From NCBI GenBank assembly GCA_016202865.1, contig JACQNV010000026.1, positions 1 through 18,031 of the forward strand: 18,031 bases of DNA. Direction: 5' to 3'. Both the position numbers and the translations under genes were made by a program. Origin of the DNA: Candidatus Aenigmatarchaeota archaeon (GTDB lineage: Archaea; Aenigmatarchaeota; Aenigmatarchaeia; QMZP01; JACQNV01). Position 1 is the stretch's first letter. Each line of letters starts with the position of its first letter. Shown here in pieces: positions 5,919-12,666 of the stretch. Under the pieces are notes generated by a model. The model was not told where the DNA came from. It made no database searches and worked only from the letters and a program-made list of their open reading frames with translations.

Positions 5919-7592
5919 ATGAACGAGGGATATTCTGGTTTTCCTAAAGGGTATGAAATTGGCAAAACTAAGTTTGTTATAATAACTGGCTCTGTGATGT
6001 CAGGAGTTGGTAAGGGAACCTTTTCTGCCAGCCTTGGAAATATACTGAAGTTATATCACGGTTTGAAAATTGCGCCTGTAAAATTTGATGGCTATTTTAA
6101 TGTGGATGCTGGAACTCTAAACCCATATAGGCACGGTGAGGTTTTTGTTTTGGACGATGGAACAGAAACAGATTTGGATTTAGGCAGTTATGAGAGGATG
6201 CTCAATCAGAATAACAGCAAAGACAACTATTTAACTGCGGGAAAACTTTTCAAGATGATTATAGATAAGGAGAGGAAAGGCGATTATCTGGGGAGAGATG
6301 TCCAGATTATACCCCATGTGACAGGGGAGATAAAATATTTTTTGAGAAATCTCGCGGCTAAGTCTGGCGCAGATATTGTTTTGGTTGAGGTTGGTGGTAC
6401 AGTTGGTGATATCGAGACTTCATACTTTTTAGAGGCTATGAGAGAACTTGCTTACGAGGAGGGGAGGTCAAATGTTTGTTTTGTAAATGTTTGCTATATT
6501 GTGCAACCGCCTTCTCTGGGAGAACACAAGAGCAAAGCTGCTCAAATTGGTATCAGGACATTGATGCAAACAGGTATACAGCCTGACATTGTTATATGCA
6601 GGAGCCACAACCCTGTAGCCGACAACATAAAGGAGAAGATGTCTGTTTTTTCCAATGTGCCTGTTAACAGAGTTTTCAACATGTATGACTTCGGAACAAT
6701 TTACACAATACCGCTGTTTTTGCAGGATTTAGGGATAGATGCTGAGGTCTTGAAGATTATAGGATTAAAATCAAAAACAACTAACAGAGATGACTTTGGG
6801 GAATGGAAAGACTTGGCTGAAAAATTCAAGTCAGCAAAAAAAGAAATCAAAATTGCAATAACAGGAAAGTATACAAATGTTCACGACTCGTATTTTTCCA
6901 TAATAAAGGCAATCGAGCACACAGCTCCTTATTTTGGTGCGAAAGCTGAGCTCATGTGGATTGAAACAACTGAAATTAAAAACCAGGATGACGCAAAAAA
7001 GGCTTTGAAGGATATTGACGGTGTAATTGTTCCGGGGGGGTTTGGAGAGAGGGGTGTGGAAGGCAAGATTGAGTGCGTAAGATATTGCAGGGAAAATAAT
7101 GTCCCATATTTCGGTCTGTGCTATGGATTTCAGATGGCTGTTATTGAATACGCACGCAATATTTGCAACCTTGCTGGCGCACACACAACAGAAGTCGACC
7201 CAAAAACAGAGCACCCCGTAATTTGTATTTTGCCAGAACAGGAAGAGGTAAAGGGTCTAGGCGGGACAATGAGATTAGGCGGGCATGATGTTGTTGTGAA
7301 AGAGAAGTCTGTTGCCCACAAATTATATGGAAGTGCAAAAATTAGGGAAAGATTTAGACACAGATATAATGTGAATACAAAGTATATAGATCAATTGGAG
7401 AAGGCTGGTCTTGTATTTTCTGGCCAAGCTGGTGAGAAAAAGATCATGCAAATTCTGGAATTACCAAACCACAAATTTTTTGTCGGGACACAATATCACC
7501 CAGAGTTTACTTCAAAACCGCTGGAACCGAATCCGTTGTTTAGAGGGTTTGTTGAGGCTTGTGTAGATATAAGGGAGTTTGACAATATTTGA
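5919..7592 (+). CDS. pyrG: CTP synthase, 557 aa
   Basis: Makes CTP from UTP, ATP and glutamine, the last step of pyrimidine nucleotide synthesis. The N-terminal amidoligase domain (about 1-285) has P-loop GSVMSGVGKG, then FDGYFNVDAGT and the signature HGEVFVLDDGTETDLDLG. The class I glutaminase domain (about 305-550) has VPGGFGERG, nucleophile Cys401 in GLCYG, and His527/Glu529 in QYHPE. Length is normal. Some conserved positions differ from the usual form (MSGVGKG, FDGYFNVDAG), pointing to a divergent archaeal version. ATG 5919 leads with no Shine-Dalgarno site. The codons at 7506-7562 recur at 8797-8853, so the present 3' end may have been exchanged by recombination. Confidence 0.95.
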   Translation: MNEGYSGFPKGYEIGKTKFVIITGSVMSGVGKGTFSASLGNILKLYHGLKIAPVKFDGYFNVDAGTLNPYRHGEVFVLDDGTETDLDLGSYERMLNQNNSKDNYLTAGKLFKMIIDKERKGDYLGRDVQIIPHVTGEIKYFLRNLAAKSGADIVLVEVGGTVGDIETSYFLEAMRELAYEEGRSNVCFVNVCYIVQPPSLGEHKSKAAQIGIRTLMQTGIQPDIVICRSHNPVADNIKEKMSVFSNVPVNRVFNMYDFGTIYTIPLFLQDLGIDAEVLKIIGLKSKTTNRDDFGEWKDLAEKFKSAKKEIKIAITGKYTNVHDSYFSIIKAIEHTAPYFGAKAELMWIETTEIKNQDDAKKALKDIDGVIVPGGFGERGVEGKIECVRYCRENNVPYFGLCYGFQMAVIEYARNICNLAGAHTTEVDPKTEHPVICILPEQEEVKGLGGTMRLGGHDVVVKEKSVAHKLYGSAKIRERFRHRYNVNTKYIDQLEKAGLVFSGQAGEKKIMQILELPNHKFFVGTQYHPEFTSKPLEPNPLFRGFVEACVDIREFDNI

Positions 7593-7644
7593 ATTGCTAA
7601 ACAGCCTCCCAATATAGTCAATCATGTTGCCTTTTATATATGCA

Positions 7645-8244
7645 TCATTTCCATATCTTCTTTATCCTATAATTGACTTTTTCTTTAGAAAATATAGTTA
7701 AAAAACTTTTGATTTTTTCAGAAGGTACTAGAAAGACCCTATTATCCAAAACCTCCCCGCCAAGACCTTCAACCAACCCGCCGCCTTTGTAGTATTTTTC
7801 TTTTCTTCCAACAAGTTTTCTCATAACCCTATTTCTTTTTGTGATTTCGCTAATTGGTTCTATATTAACCAAAAAAAAACTATTTAATCCTTCTGAGACA
7901 GAGGAAGAATACAAAACTAAACCATCATTTTTAACAGATTCATACAGTTCCCATCTTTTAATGGCCCCGTGCATTACTTTTATCTTATTTTCAATTCCCA
8001 TTAGCCTGAATTTTTTCCATTCATCGGATTTTAAAAATTTGCTCATTGCCATTTCTACATGTTTCCCAATCTCTTTACTTTCAGAATCTATAAAAATGTC
8101 TATATCACTATCCTTGTCAAAATCTCCCCGTGACACTGATCCAAAAAGATAAACCGTTTTTATCCTTGCATCAGCTATCTTTGGATCTGCGAAAAGGAAG
8201 CTTACAAAACTGTAAGCATATGAAACGAGAATTTCCCTATTCAA
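7645..8244 (-). CDS. MNT-type nucleotidyltransferase (HEPN partner), 199 aa
   Basis: Pol-beta-fold minimal nucleotidyltransferase, typically the antitoxin of HEPN/MNT modules; in characterised pairs it silences the HEPN RNase, for example by adenylylation. The motif is GSVSRGDFDKDSDID: Gly35-Ser36, ten residues, then Asp47-x-Asp49. The later part (NKIKVMHGAIKRWE, GLVLYSSS) and the C-terminal extension ending KVNYRIKKIWK fit an archaeal subfamily I recall. The start is TTG at 8244, supported by GGAGG (8254-8258) nine nt upstream. The start overlaps the TAG that ends the HEPN reading frame (TTGAATAG), so translation of the pair is probably coupled. It converges on pyrG. Confidence 0.85.
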   Translation of the reverse strand: MNREILVSYAYSFVSFLFADPKIADARIKTVYLFGSVSRGDFDKDSDIDIFIDSESKEIGKHVEMAMSKFLKSDEWKKFRLMGIENKIKVMHGAIKRWELYESVKNDGLVLYSSSVSEGLNSFFLVNIEPISEITKRNRVMRKLVGRKEKYYKGGGLVEGLGGEVLDNRVFLVPSEKIKSFLTIFSKEKVNYRIKKIWK

Positions 8245-8347
8245 GTGTCTCCCCCTCCGCTTCTATTTTTTCAACTAAAATTTCTTTGAGTTTTTTAAAT
8301 GTTTCAAGAACTAAGTCTACTTGCTCTTTTTTTGGGCTTCCATATAT
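8237..8347 (-). pseudogene. C-terminal tail of the HEPN frame after the UAG
   Basis: Thirty-six sense codons plus stop, in the same frame as the HEPN gene. The peptide is a charged amphipathic helix, and its stop overlaps the next gene's TTG as expected of the original operon junction. The only barrier is the single TAG at 8348-8350. Confidence 0.6.
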
Positions 8348-8668
8348 CTAAACTTCCCTTTTACCCTCTATTATGTAAAAAAGGTTGTATATTTTATCTT
8401 TTTCTTGAAAATTTGCCGGAAGCTTTCTTTCTATCAAGGAGTCTATTTTTTGCCCTTCTTTTGGCCTTTTAAACCAGTCGTGTTTTACCACTTTTCCTAT
8501 ATCTATTAACTCTTTTTTATGCAAGTAGATCTCAAGAAGGTCAATAGCGCATGCCGTTGTGTGAAATCCTATAGTTGCTGGCCTTTGATAGATGCCTATT
8601 CTAATCGCATCGTTTAGTTCTTCCAGATGCTCAGATATTTTCTTTTTATGATTTAGGATTGTTGTCAT
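8348..8668 (-). CDS. HEPN-domain protein, cut short by in-frame UAG (106 aa)
   Basis: Helical HEPN-family protein, probable RNase toxin half of a HEPN/MNT module. R29-x6-H36 (in QRPATIGFHTT) matches the Rx4-6H catalytic motif. ATG 8668 is chosen over an upstream TTG because a TATA box (TTTATATA, 8690-8697) lies 22-29 nt before it, fitting a leaderless mRNA. The frame stops at TAG 8348-8350 but stays open and coding-like for 36 more codons to TAG 8237-8239, which meets the nucleotidyltransferase start. That tail (IYGSPKKEQVDLVLETFKK) looks like the usual HEPN last helix, so the gene is a recent nonsense allele, a read-through product or a sequence error. Confidence 0.75.
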   Translation of the reverse strand: MTTILNHKKKISEHLEELNDAIRIGIYQRPATIGFHTTACAIDLLEIYLHKKELIDIGKVVKHDWFKRPKEGQKIDSLIERKLPANFQEKDKIYNLFYIIEGKREV

Positions 8669-8669
8669 A

Positions 8670-8749
8670 GGTATATATTGTACCAATAATATATAAAGGT
8701 TTTGGTATAAAACAATCCTATAAAATGGTATATTTTTATCCTATACCAA
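8670..8749. promoter_or_regulatory. HEPN/MNT promoter with repeat-rich operator candidate
   Basis: The TATA box TTTATATA (minus, 8690-8697) is flanked by repeated boxes: GGTATAT at 8670-8676 and 8727-8733; inverted TTGGTATA (8702-8709) and TATACCAA (8742-8749); and direct ATCCTATA at 8715-8722 and 8738-8745, 23 bp apart (about two helical turns). The repeats suit binding of a dimeric regulator, perhaps autoregulation (inference). Confidence 0.45.
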
Positions 8750-8796
8750 CCTCGAAGGAAGCTTACAAAAAATGATACTAGATCGAATAAAATAAA

Positions 8797-8862
8797 TTTA
8801 CTTCAAAACCGCTGGAACCGAACCCTTTGTTTAGAGGTTTTGTTGAGGCTTGTTGTAAATAG
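8797..8862 (+). pseudogene. Displaced 3' fragment of a second pyrG copy
   Basis: 8797-8853 matches pyrG 7506-7562 at 54 of 57 positions in the same orientation and frame. All three differences are third-base and silent (aat/aac, ccg/cct, ggg/ggt). It encodes the C-terminal FTSKPLEPNPLFRGFVEA, then ends CCK-TAG instead of the intact gene's VDIREFDNI. Homology stops abruptly at 8797. Silent-only divergence indicates both copies were once functional. Confidence 0.8.
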
Positions 8863-8870
8863 TTAAAAAA

Positions 8871-9134
8871 TTAAAGTCCGCTTTCAACTTCACCTAAATC
8901 AGAATTTAGATTATCAAAATCAGGGTCAGATGCTTCTGCTTCCAACTCATCAGATGTTATTAGTTCAGAGCTTATTGAGGCTGTTGTTGGGCTTGGTGTA
9001 GAAGTTGCTGTTGGGGCTGCCGGTGTTTGTGTTGAACTGCTGCTCGGTGATTTTATGACTGTTTTCTGGGCGCAGCCGCTGACTAAAACTACTGCAATCA
9101 AAATCAATATAGGCAACAAATATTTAGTTTTCAT
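8871..9134 (-). CDS. Small lipoprotein, 87 aa
   Basis: The N-terminus MKTKYLLPILILIAVVLVSG-C is a signal peptide with lipobox VSGC; Cys21 would be lipidated and anchor the protein outside the membrane. A Ser/Thr/Pro-rich linker (about 28-55) leads to an acidic tail rich in Asp, Glu and Ser. No catalytic domain is visible. Its ATG overlaps the TGA of the upstream coiled-coil gene (ATGA, 9131-9134), so the two are cotranscribed and probably coupled. A partner or anchor role for the coiled-coil protein is inferred. Confidence 0.75.
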   Translation of the reverse strand: MKTKYLLPILILIAVVLVSGCAQKTVIKSPSSSSTQTPAAPTATSTPSPTTASISSELITSDELEAEASDPDFDNLNSDLGEVESGL

Positions 9135-10447
9135 AATTCCAATGCCGTCTCTTCGGCTATTTCAACTGTTGTCTCCCCTTCTTCAATATCAATGCCTTCT
9201 GTAACCTTTGTCGGATCTAAAACCTGTTCTTCTGTGATTTGAACAGGCTCGCCTTCGTCTGTTGTAGCTCCTTTCAAGCTTGCAACAATTTCCTTAACTA
9301 AAGATTGTAAAACTGTCCTGGCCTCTTTAAGCTTGGCCTTCGCCTCTTTCATGTGTGTTGTGATTGAAGTGTGTCGCATTTTTCTCGCTATTTCTACTGA
9401 TATTGTATCAACATTTGGTTCAGCACTTGGAGTTTTCAACTCCTTCAACTTCTTGAACTCTCCAACGGCAAGCTGGAAGTGACTTTTTGCATCTGCGAGT
9501 TTGCCTTGGAAATCAGCAACTCTTGTCTCCTTGTTTTCAACTGTGACATTATTATTTTCTGCAAATGTTAGCAACCTGTTTAGTTTAGTATCAAGATGGT
9601 CAACTTGTTTTAATATTCCGGCGAAATGTTGCAGTACAACTCTCCACCCATGAACATTAATGGCCTTCATTATGCTGTTTTCTGATTTCAATGAAGTTCT
9701 TATCTCAATCAAAATCGCTTTCAATTCAGCGCCTGTTGTGGCAGTCTCAACCTTTGTTTTCCATTCATTTAATTTTGTCAGTCTGCTATCCAAATCAGCC
9801 AAAACTTCTGCAACCCTTTCCGCGCTCAAATCCTCAGAAGCCTGGACCCTTTCCTTAAGCTTGTTAACCTGTTCAACCAAAGCATCTAAAACATTTGCCA
9901 AATAGGCCTTTGCATCAGTTAAATTTTTGCTCTTCAAGAAATCTGCTTTTTTAGCTTTGAACTCGCCTTTTGCTTTTTCAAATCTCTCCTTTGCTTGTCC
10001 TAATTTTTTGTGTGCAGACTCGACCATGTTGGCCGCAACTTGCCTTTTGTGAAATGCCATTTTCAAATCAGCTTTAGCAACCTGCTTTAGTGTAATGTTA
10101 TTAAGCATACCAAAGTCACCGCTTTCAACAAGCTTTTTTACAATTCCCGGTGGCATCTTCATGAGCTTTTGGAATCTGTCTTTATCCAAAGTGTTCAACC
10201 TGTCCTTGAGTTGAGCATGTTCCTGAAACTGTTTTGGCAAATTTTCAATAATTCTTAATTGATGTTCTTTCAAGCCTTCAAGCTTTGTTACATCAGAAAT
10301 CCTGTCCTTAATCATGTTCTTGGCATTTTCAAGCCTTTCTTTGGCATGTTTAGGTAAATCGTCGACATGAGCGCTCGCAACAAAGGCTAGCAGACTGACT
10401 ACCAAAACAGATAACACAAAAATTGAGAGAATGTTTTTAGCCTTCAT
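9131..10447 (-). CDS. Secreted coiled-coil protein, 438 aa
   Basis: Residues 1-26 are a signal peptide (basic start, hydrophobic core, likely cut after ASA). The rest is almost entirely charged alpha-helix with heptad-like Lys/Glu/Leu patterning (for example AHKKLGQAKERFEKAKGEFK), with no Cys and no C-terminal membrane anchor; the end is acidic. I recognise no enzyme family. It is probably an extracellular structural or binding protein. It leads a two-gene operon with a lipoprotein. A TTTTTAAAC box centred near 10471 on the minus strand, 24 nt before the ATG, implies a leaderless mRNA. Confidence 0.75.
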   Translation of the reverse strand: MKAKNILSIFVLSVLVVSLLAFVASAHVDDLPKHAKERLENAKNMIKDRISDVTKLEGLKEHQLRIIENLPKQFQEHAQLKDRLNTLDKDRFQKLMKMPPGIVKKLVESGDFGMLNNITLKQVAKADLKMAFHKRQVAANMVESAHKKLGQAKERFEKAKGEFKAKKADFLKSKNLTDAKAYLANVLDALVEQVNKLKERVQASEDLSAERVAEVLADLDSRLTKLNEWKTKVETATTGAELKAILIEIRTSLKSENSIMKAINVHGWRVVLQHFAGILKQVDHLDTKLNRLLTFAENNNVTVENKETRVADFQGKLADAKSHFQLAVGEFKKLKELKTPSAEPNVDTISVEIARKMRHTSITTHMKEAKAKLKEARTVLQSLVKEIVASLKGATTDEGEPVQITEEQVLDPTKVTEGIDIEEGETTVEIAEETALEL

Positions 10448-10512
10448 TAATTACTCTTGGCGAACCAGTTTAAAAAGCTAACGGATTTGTTCGGCCGCAG
10501 AGCTTGAAAAAG

Positions 10513-10520
10513 CTTATATA
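10513..10520 (+). promoter_or_regulatory. TATA box of the ribosomal protein operon
   Basis: CTTATATA preceded by the A-rich, BRE-like GAAAAAG is the best archaeal promoter in the 10448-10786 gap. It predicts a start near 10543 and so a leader of about 240 nt before uS13, unlike the leaderless genes around it. Confidence 0.55.
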
Positions 10521-10542
10521 CTTATATTGTAAATAATAGACA

Positions 10543-10786
10543 TCGAACACAGAATATATTGAGAATTTGATCGCATCGTAGGACATTGTTCTATGAATGT
10601 TCTTTGCCGTATTCTAATGAGAACGGTGAAGATCTTGGCCTTATTGGTTAAGAGACACATCTCAGTTATTAAATTAATATTTGAAGAAGGTGTAAAGATT
10701 TCTTTGGGATCTCAACACTTTAGTAAAGGGTCGAAACCGATCGTTCGTGATCGGTTTCCAATCTTGTTGGAAAAGAAAGGGCTGAT
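10543..10786 (+). promoter_or_regulatory. Long structured leader of the ribosomal protein operon
   Basis: It contains a perfect 10-bp hairpin GAAACCGATC/GATCGGTTTC (10733-10742/10749-10758), followed by CCAA/TTGG (10758-10770) ending 16 nt before the uS13 ATG. Upstream, ACATT/AATGT is weaker. There is no good tRNA, SRP or RNase P match. An overlapping open frame from 10593 lacks family features. A binding site for a ribosomal protein controlling translation is plausible (inference). Confidence 0.4.
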
Positions 10787-11374
10787 ATGGCAGAAGAACA
10801 AAAGAAAGAAGCAAAAAAATGGGGCAAAGAAACAGAAGGAGAGAAAGGTCAGGCTAAAGGCGAGAAGAAACAGGATCCAAGAGCTCAGCCTAAAAAGCTT
10901 ATACAAATAGTCAGAGTTACTGAAACCGATTTAGACGGAAACAAAACTGTTGCTTCTCAGATAAAAAAGATTAAAGGAATCAGTCATATGTTGGCAAATG
11001 CTATTGCTCAGGTTTATCCCAATTCAGATAAAAAAGTTGTAGATTTGTCAGAACAGGAGATAGCTGAACTGGAAGAATTTGTTCGTCATCCAGAAAAACA
11101 CGGCATTCCAATATGGATGCTTAACAGAAGGTTTGACCCTGAAAGCTCAGTTGACAGGCATTTAGTGGGTTCAGATTTGGTATTTACAAAAAATATGGAT
11201 ATTAACAAATTAAAAAGAATGAAATCTTACAAAGGCGTGAGACATGGTTTAGGCTTGCCTGTAAGAGGCCAGAGAACAAGATCATCATTTAGAGCCAAAG
11301 GCCAATCTGTTGGTGTGCAAAAGAAGAAAGAGCAGCCTGCAAAGGCAGCACCATCCAAAGGTGGAGGCAAATAG
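10787..11374 (+). CDS. rps13: Small ribosomal subunit protein uS13, 195 aa
   Basis: Head protein of the 30S subunit contacting tRNA and the subunit bridge. The body matches archaeal/eukaryotic S13/S18e: KKIKGISHMLANAIA, then the basic C-terminal GVRHGLGLPVRGQRTRSS that binds rRNA. Residues 1-38 form an unusual Lys/Glu/Gln-rich extension and residues about 176-195 a Lys/Ala tail, making it longer than typical (about 150). The first ATG in frame is used; upstream AAAGGG is a weak ribosome site. It is first gene of the operon and is followed by the 80-aa gene after 2 nt. Confidence 0.95.
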   Translation: MAEEQKKEAKKWGKETEGEKGQAKGEKKQDPRAQPKKLIQIVRVTETDLDGNKTVASQIKKIKGISHMLANAIAQVYPNSDKKVVDLSEQEIAELEEFVRHPEKHGIPIWMLNRRFDPESSVDRHLVGSDLVFTKNMDINKLKRMKSYKGVRHGLGLPVRGQRTRSSFRAKGQSVGVQKKKEQPAKAAPSKGGGK

Positions 11375-11376
11375 TT

Positions 11377-11619
11377 ATGAGTATGAGTACTACTGCATCT
11401 GATATAGGATGTGTGAAATTAGAGCGTACAAATGTTGGGGGAAAAGTAAGATTGCTTGAAGGTTACTTTAGACTCGCCGGCGATAGTGCAGTATTCACAA
11501 GAGGGAAAGAATATGAAGTTTTGGGCTTTGACCACGGCGTCCAGCTTAGAGATGATGACGGAATATTAAGGCACATAAGCGACATGTATTTAGAAAATTT
11601 TTGGAGGATAAAAAAATAA
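11377..11619 (+). CDS. Unknown 80-aa protein inside the ribosomal operon
   Basis: It sits between rps13 (2-nt gap) and rps4 (3-nt gap), with GGAGG at 11363-11367 nine nt before the ATG, so it is surely translated with the operon. The protein is beta-rich: GGKVRLLEGYFRLAG, then FTRGKEYEVLGFDHGVQLRD and the end LENFWRIKK. The pattern of short strands and turns resembles a small SH3-like barrel, but I cannot name a family. No zinc motif or membrane segment is present. Position suggests a role in ribosome assembly or translation, or only a hitchhiker. A second ATG at 11383 is also possible. Confidence 0.75.
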   Translation: MSMSTTASDIGCVKLERTNVGGKVRLLEGYFRLAGDSAVFTRGKEYEVLGFDHGVQLRDDDGILRHISDMYLENFWRIKK

Positions 11620-11622
11620 AAC

Positions 11623-12198
11623 ATGCGACAACTTAGAAAAAAATTCAGCAGGCCGAGAATGTTGTGGGATGCGAAACTGATAGAGGAAGATAAGGCCATC
11701 CTAACTGAATTTGGTTTGAGAAGGAAAAGCGAAATCTGGAAGGTAAAGGAAACTGTCAGAGATTTCAGGAGAAGGGCCAGAGAACTTAACGCTATAAGGG
11801 ACAAGTCCAAAGAACAGGTCTTGCTTGATAAGGTTAACAAATTGGGTTTTGTCAAAGCCAACAGTTTAGATGATATTTTATCTTTGGGTTTGAGGCATGT
11901 TTTGGAGAGAAGGCTACAGACAATTGTTTTCAAAAAAGGCCTTGCAAAAACAATGAAGCAGGCAAGGCAATTAATAGTGCATGGTCACATAGCAATTGCA
12001 GGCAGAAGGGCAACATTCCCATCACTTTTAGTTTCAACAGTGGAAGAGAGCCAGATATCATTTTACGGAAACTTCACGCTTAAAGAACCGCAGGTTGAAG
12101 AACCAAAAGCCAAACCGGCTGAGGAAGGTGCGGAAACAGTCGAGAGCGCAACAGAAAATGCAGAATCTCAGGAATTAAAAGAAGAGGTAACAGCATAA
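11623..12198 (+). CDS. rps4: Small ribosomal subunit protein uS4, 191 aa
   Basis: Primary 16S rRNA-binding protein that starts 30S assembly. It matches the archaeal S4/S9e family: N-terminal KKFSRPRMLWD, the basic helical region and the S4 RNA-binding domain around 97-145 (LERRLQTIVFKKGLAKTMKQ, then ARQLIVHGHIAI). Residues about 155-191 are an acidic Glu/Ala-rich tail. GGAGG (11603-11607) within the previous gene's end lies 15 nt before the ATG. It is tightly packed with the 80-aa gene upstream and rps11 downstream. Confidence 0.95.
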   Translation: MRQLRKKFSRPRMLWDAKLIEEDKAILTEFGLRRKSEIWKVKETVRDFRRRARELNAIRDKSKEQVLLDKVNKLGFVKANSLDDILSLGLRHVLERRLQTIVFKKGLAKTMKQARQLIVHGHIAIAGRRATFPSLLVSTVEESQISFYGNFTLKEPQVEEPKAKPAEEGAETVESATENAESQELKEEVTA

Positions 12199-12201
12199 CT
12201 T

Positions 12202-12657
12202 ATGGAAACAGAAAAACAAGAAACCACACAGGAAAAGCCGGTAGAAAAACCGCAGCCAAAGCCACCTGAAAAGCATCAGAGATGGGGAATTGCAAATATA
12301 TTTTCATCTGAAAACAACACAATAGTTCACATAACAGATATCACAGGCTCAGAGACATTGGCTAGATACTCTGGTGGCATGATGACAAATAGGGATAAGG
12401 ATAAAGGAACAGCTTTCCCAAGCATGAAGGCTGCAAGAAAAGCTGCAGGCGATGCGCTTTCAAAGGGCTTGGTTGGTGTAAATATTAAAATTAGGGCTAA
12501 AGGCGGGCATTATAAGAGAATACCAGGAGAAGGCGCTCAGCCAGCAATTAAGGCTTTGTTAAGATCTGGATTAAGAATAGGCACAATAGAAAATGTCACA
12601 CCAATACCACACGACTCAACAAGGAAACCTGGTGGTAGACGCGGTAGAAGGGTATAA
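12202..12657 (+). CDS. rps11: Small ribosomal subunit protein uS11, 151 aa
   Basis: Platform protein of the 30S subunit near the mRNA exit. After a charged extension (about 1-25, Glu/Lys/Pro), the body reads WGIANIFSSENNTIVHITDI, then YSGGMMTNRDKD, and ends with the family signature IENVTPIPHDSTRKPGGRRG. The ATG follows rps4 by 3 nt; AGAGGTAA upstream may serve as ribosome site. In most archaea rpoD (RNA polymerase subunit D) comes next; here rpl3 does, after 9 nt. Confidence 0.95.
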   Translation: METEKQETTQEKPVEKPQPKPPEKHQRWGIANIFSSENNTIVHITDITGSETLARYSGGMMTNRDKDKGTAFPSMKAARKAAGDALSKGLVGVNIKIRAKGGHYKRIPGEGAQPAIKALLRSGLRIGTIENVTPIPHDSTRKPGGRRGRRV

Positions 12658-12666
12658 GGATAAAAT

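Noticed and set aside
6831..7338. Minus-strand ORFs inside pyrG
   Set aside because: Shadows of a complete, conserved gene.
8348..8350. General recoding of UAG (for example pyrrolysine) as explanation of the HEPN stop
   Set aside because: UAG is the natural stop of rps13 and the zinc-finger gene and no SECIS/PYLIS-like evidence is visible; nonsense mutation or sequence error is simpler.
10593..10910. 105-codon ORF overlapping the ribosomal leader and rps13
   Set aside because: Its C-terminal third is the shifted frame of rps13, it has no Shine-Dalgarno site, and the hydrophobic/basic mix matches no family.
11463..11933. 156-codon minus-strand ORF across the 80-aa gene and rps4
   Set aside because: Antisense to ribosomal genes, low-complexity Leu/Ser composition.
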